Source of the DNA: Actinomycetota bacterium
GTDB taxonomy: Bacteria; Desulfobacterota; Deferrimicrobia; Deferrimicrobiales; Deferrimicrobiaceae
NCBI GenBank assembly: GCA_016844415.1
Contig: JAENIX010000099.1
Span: 1 to 5,239, forward strand
DNA length: 5,239 nucleotides
Direction of reading: 5' to 3'
Below are positions 5,202-5,239 of this stretch, piece by piece. The notes beneath the pieces were generated by a model. The model saw only the letters and a program-made list of their open reading frames with translations. It searched no databases and had not been told where the DNA came from. A program made the position numbers and the translations under genes. The first letter of the stretch is position 1, and each line of letters starts with the position of its first letter.

Positions 5202-5239
5202 ATGCAATCAATCCTTTCCATGCAGGCCAAATAAAAATG
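5202..5239 (-). other. Upstream flank of ricT
   Basis: The window ends 38 bases before the ricT ATG. One frame reads FLFGLHGKD and stops with TGA at 5210-5208, which could be the tail of an upstream gene such as holB, but the piece is too short to identify. The outermost bases are AT-rich compared with the rest of the window, so it may equally be intergenic. The only supported signal is the AAAGGA ribosome site at 5217-5212. Confidence 0.35.

Noticed and set aside
2911..5211. A single 766-residue minus-strand frame containing metG with a 256-residue N-terminal extension
   Set aside because: The extension is an Arg/Gly-rich shadow of ricT. MetG proteins begin at KPTFYISTPIYY, and a GTG with a good ribosome site lies exactly there.

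Overview
The window is GC-rich DNA from a bacterium. Codons in the real genes are strongly G/C-ending: a hand count of codons 2-41 of metG gives 36 of 40. Four recognisable genes are present: a YhaM-like OB-fold/HD phosphohydrolase, a TatD nuclease fused to a small radical SAM domain, a short class of methionyl-tRNA synthetase, and a RicT/PSP1-family protein. Together with the high GC this best fits a Desulfobacterota/Desulfuromonadota-like ('deltaproteobacterial') lineage. That placement is inferred from gene content only.

Layout. Plus strand, 32-1016: a yhaM-like gene broken by an exact 22-bp tandem duplication (430-451 and 452-473). The duplication shifts the frame and splits the gene into an OB-fold piece (to 478) and an HD-domain piece (from 429 or 435). 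Removing one copy restores a 320-residue protein. Minus strand, 2408-1038: the TatD-radical SAM fusion, convergent with yhaM across a 21-bp gap that holds a small hairpin. Positions 2409-2910: about 500 bp without a convincing gene, GC-rich, rich in hairpins and short repeats, and with codon statistics unlike the neighbouring genes. Minus strand, 4443-2911: metG. Minus strand, 5201-4440: ricT, whose stop codon overlaps the GTG start of metG as GTGA. The window ends just upstream of ricT, so any gene feeding this operon is not visible.

How the genes fit together. ricT-metG-tatD lies in the order seen in many bacteria downstream of tmk-holB (thymidylate kinase, DNA polymerase III delta-prime), a housekeeping cluster of information-processing genes. 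ricT and metG are almost certainly co-transcribed and translationally coupled. tatD follows in the same direction, but the large gap makes its membership in the transcript uncertain. The convergent yhaM-like gene is a separate unit linked to RNA or nucleotide turnover.

I do not see a new defence system or mobile element. The points most worth following are the 22-bp duplication that splits yhaM, the 500-bp non-coding block between metG and tatD, and the TatD-radical SAM fusion, whose radical SAM half belongs to a family without a known reaction.
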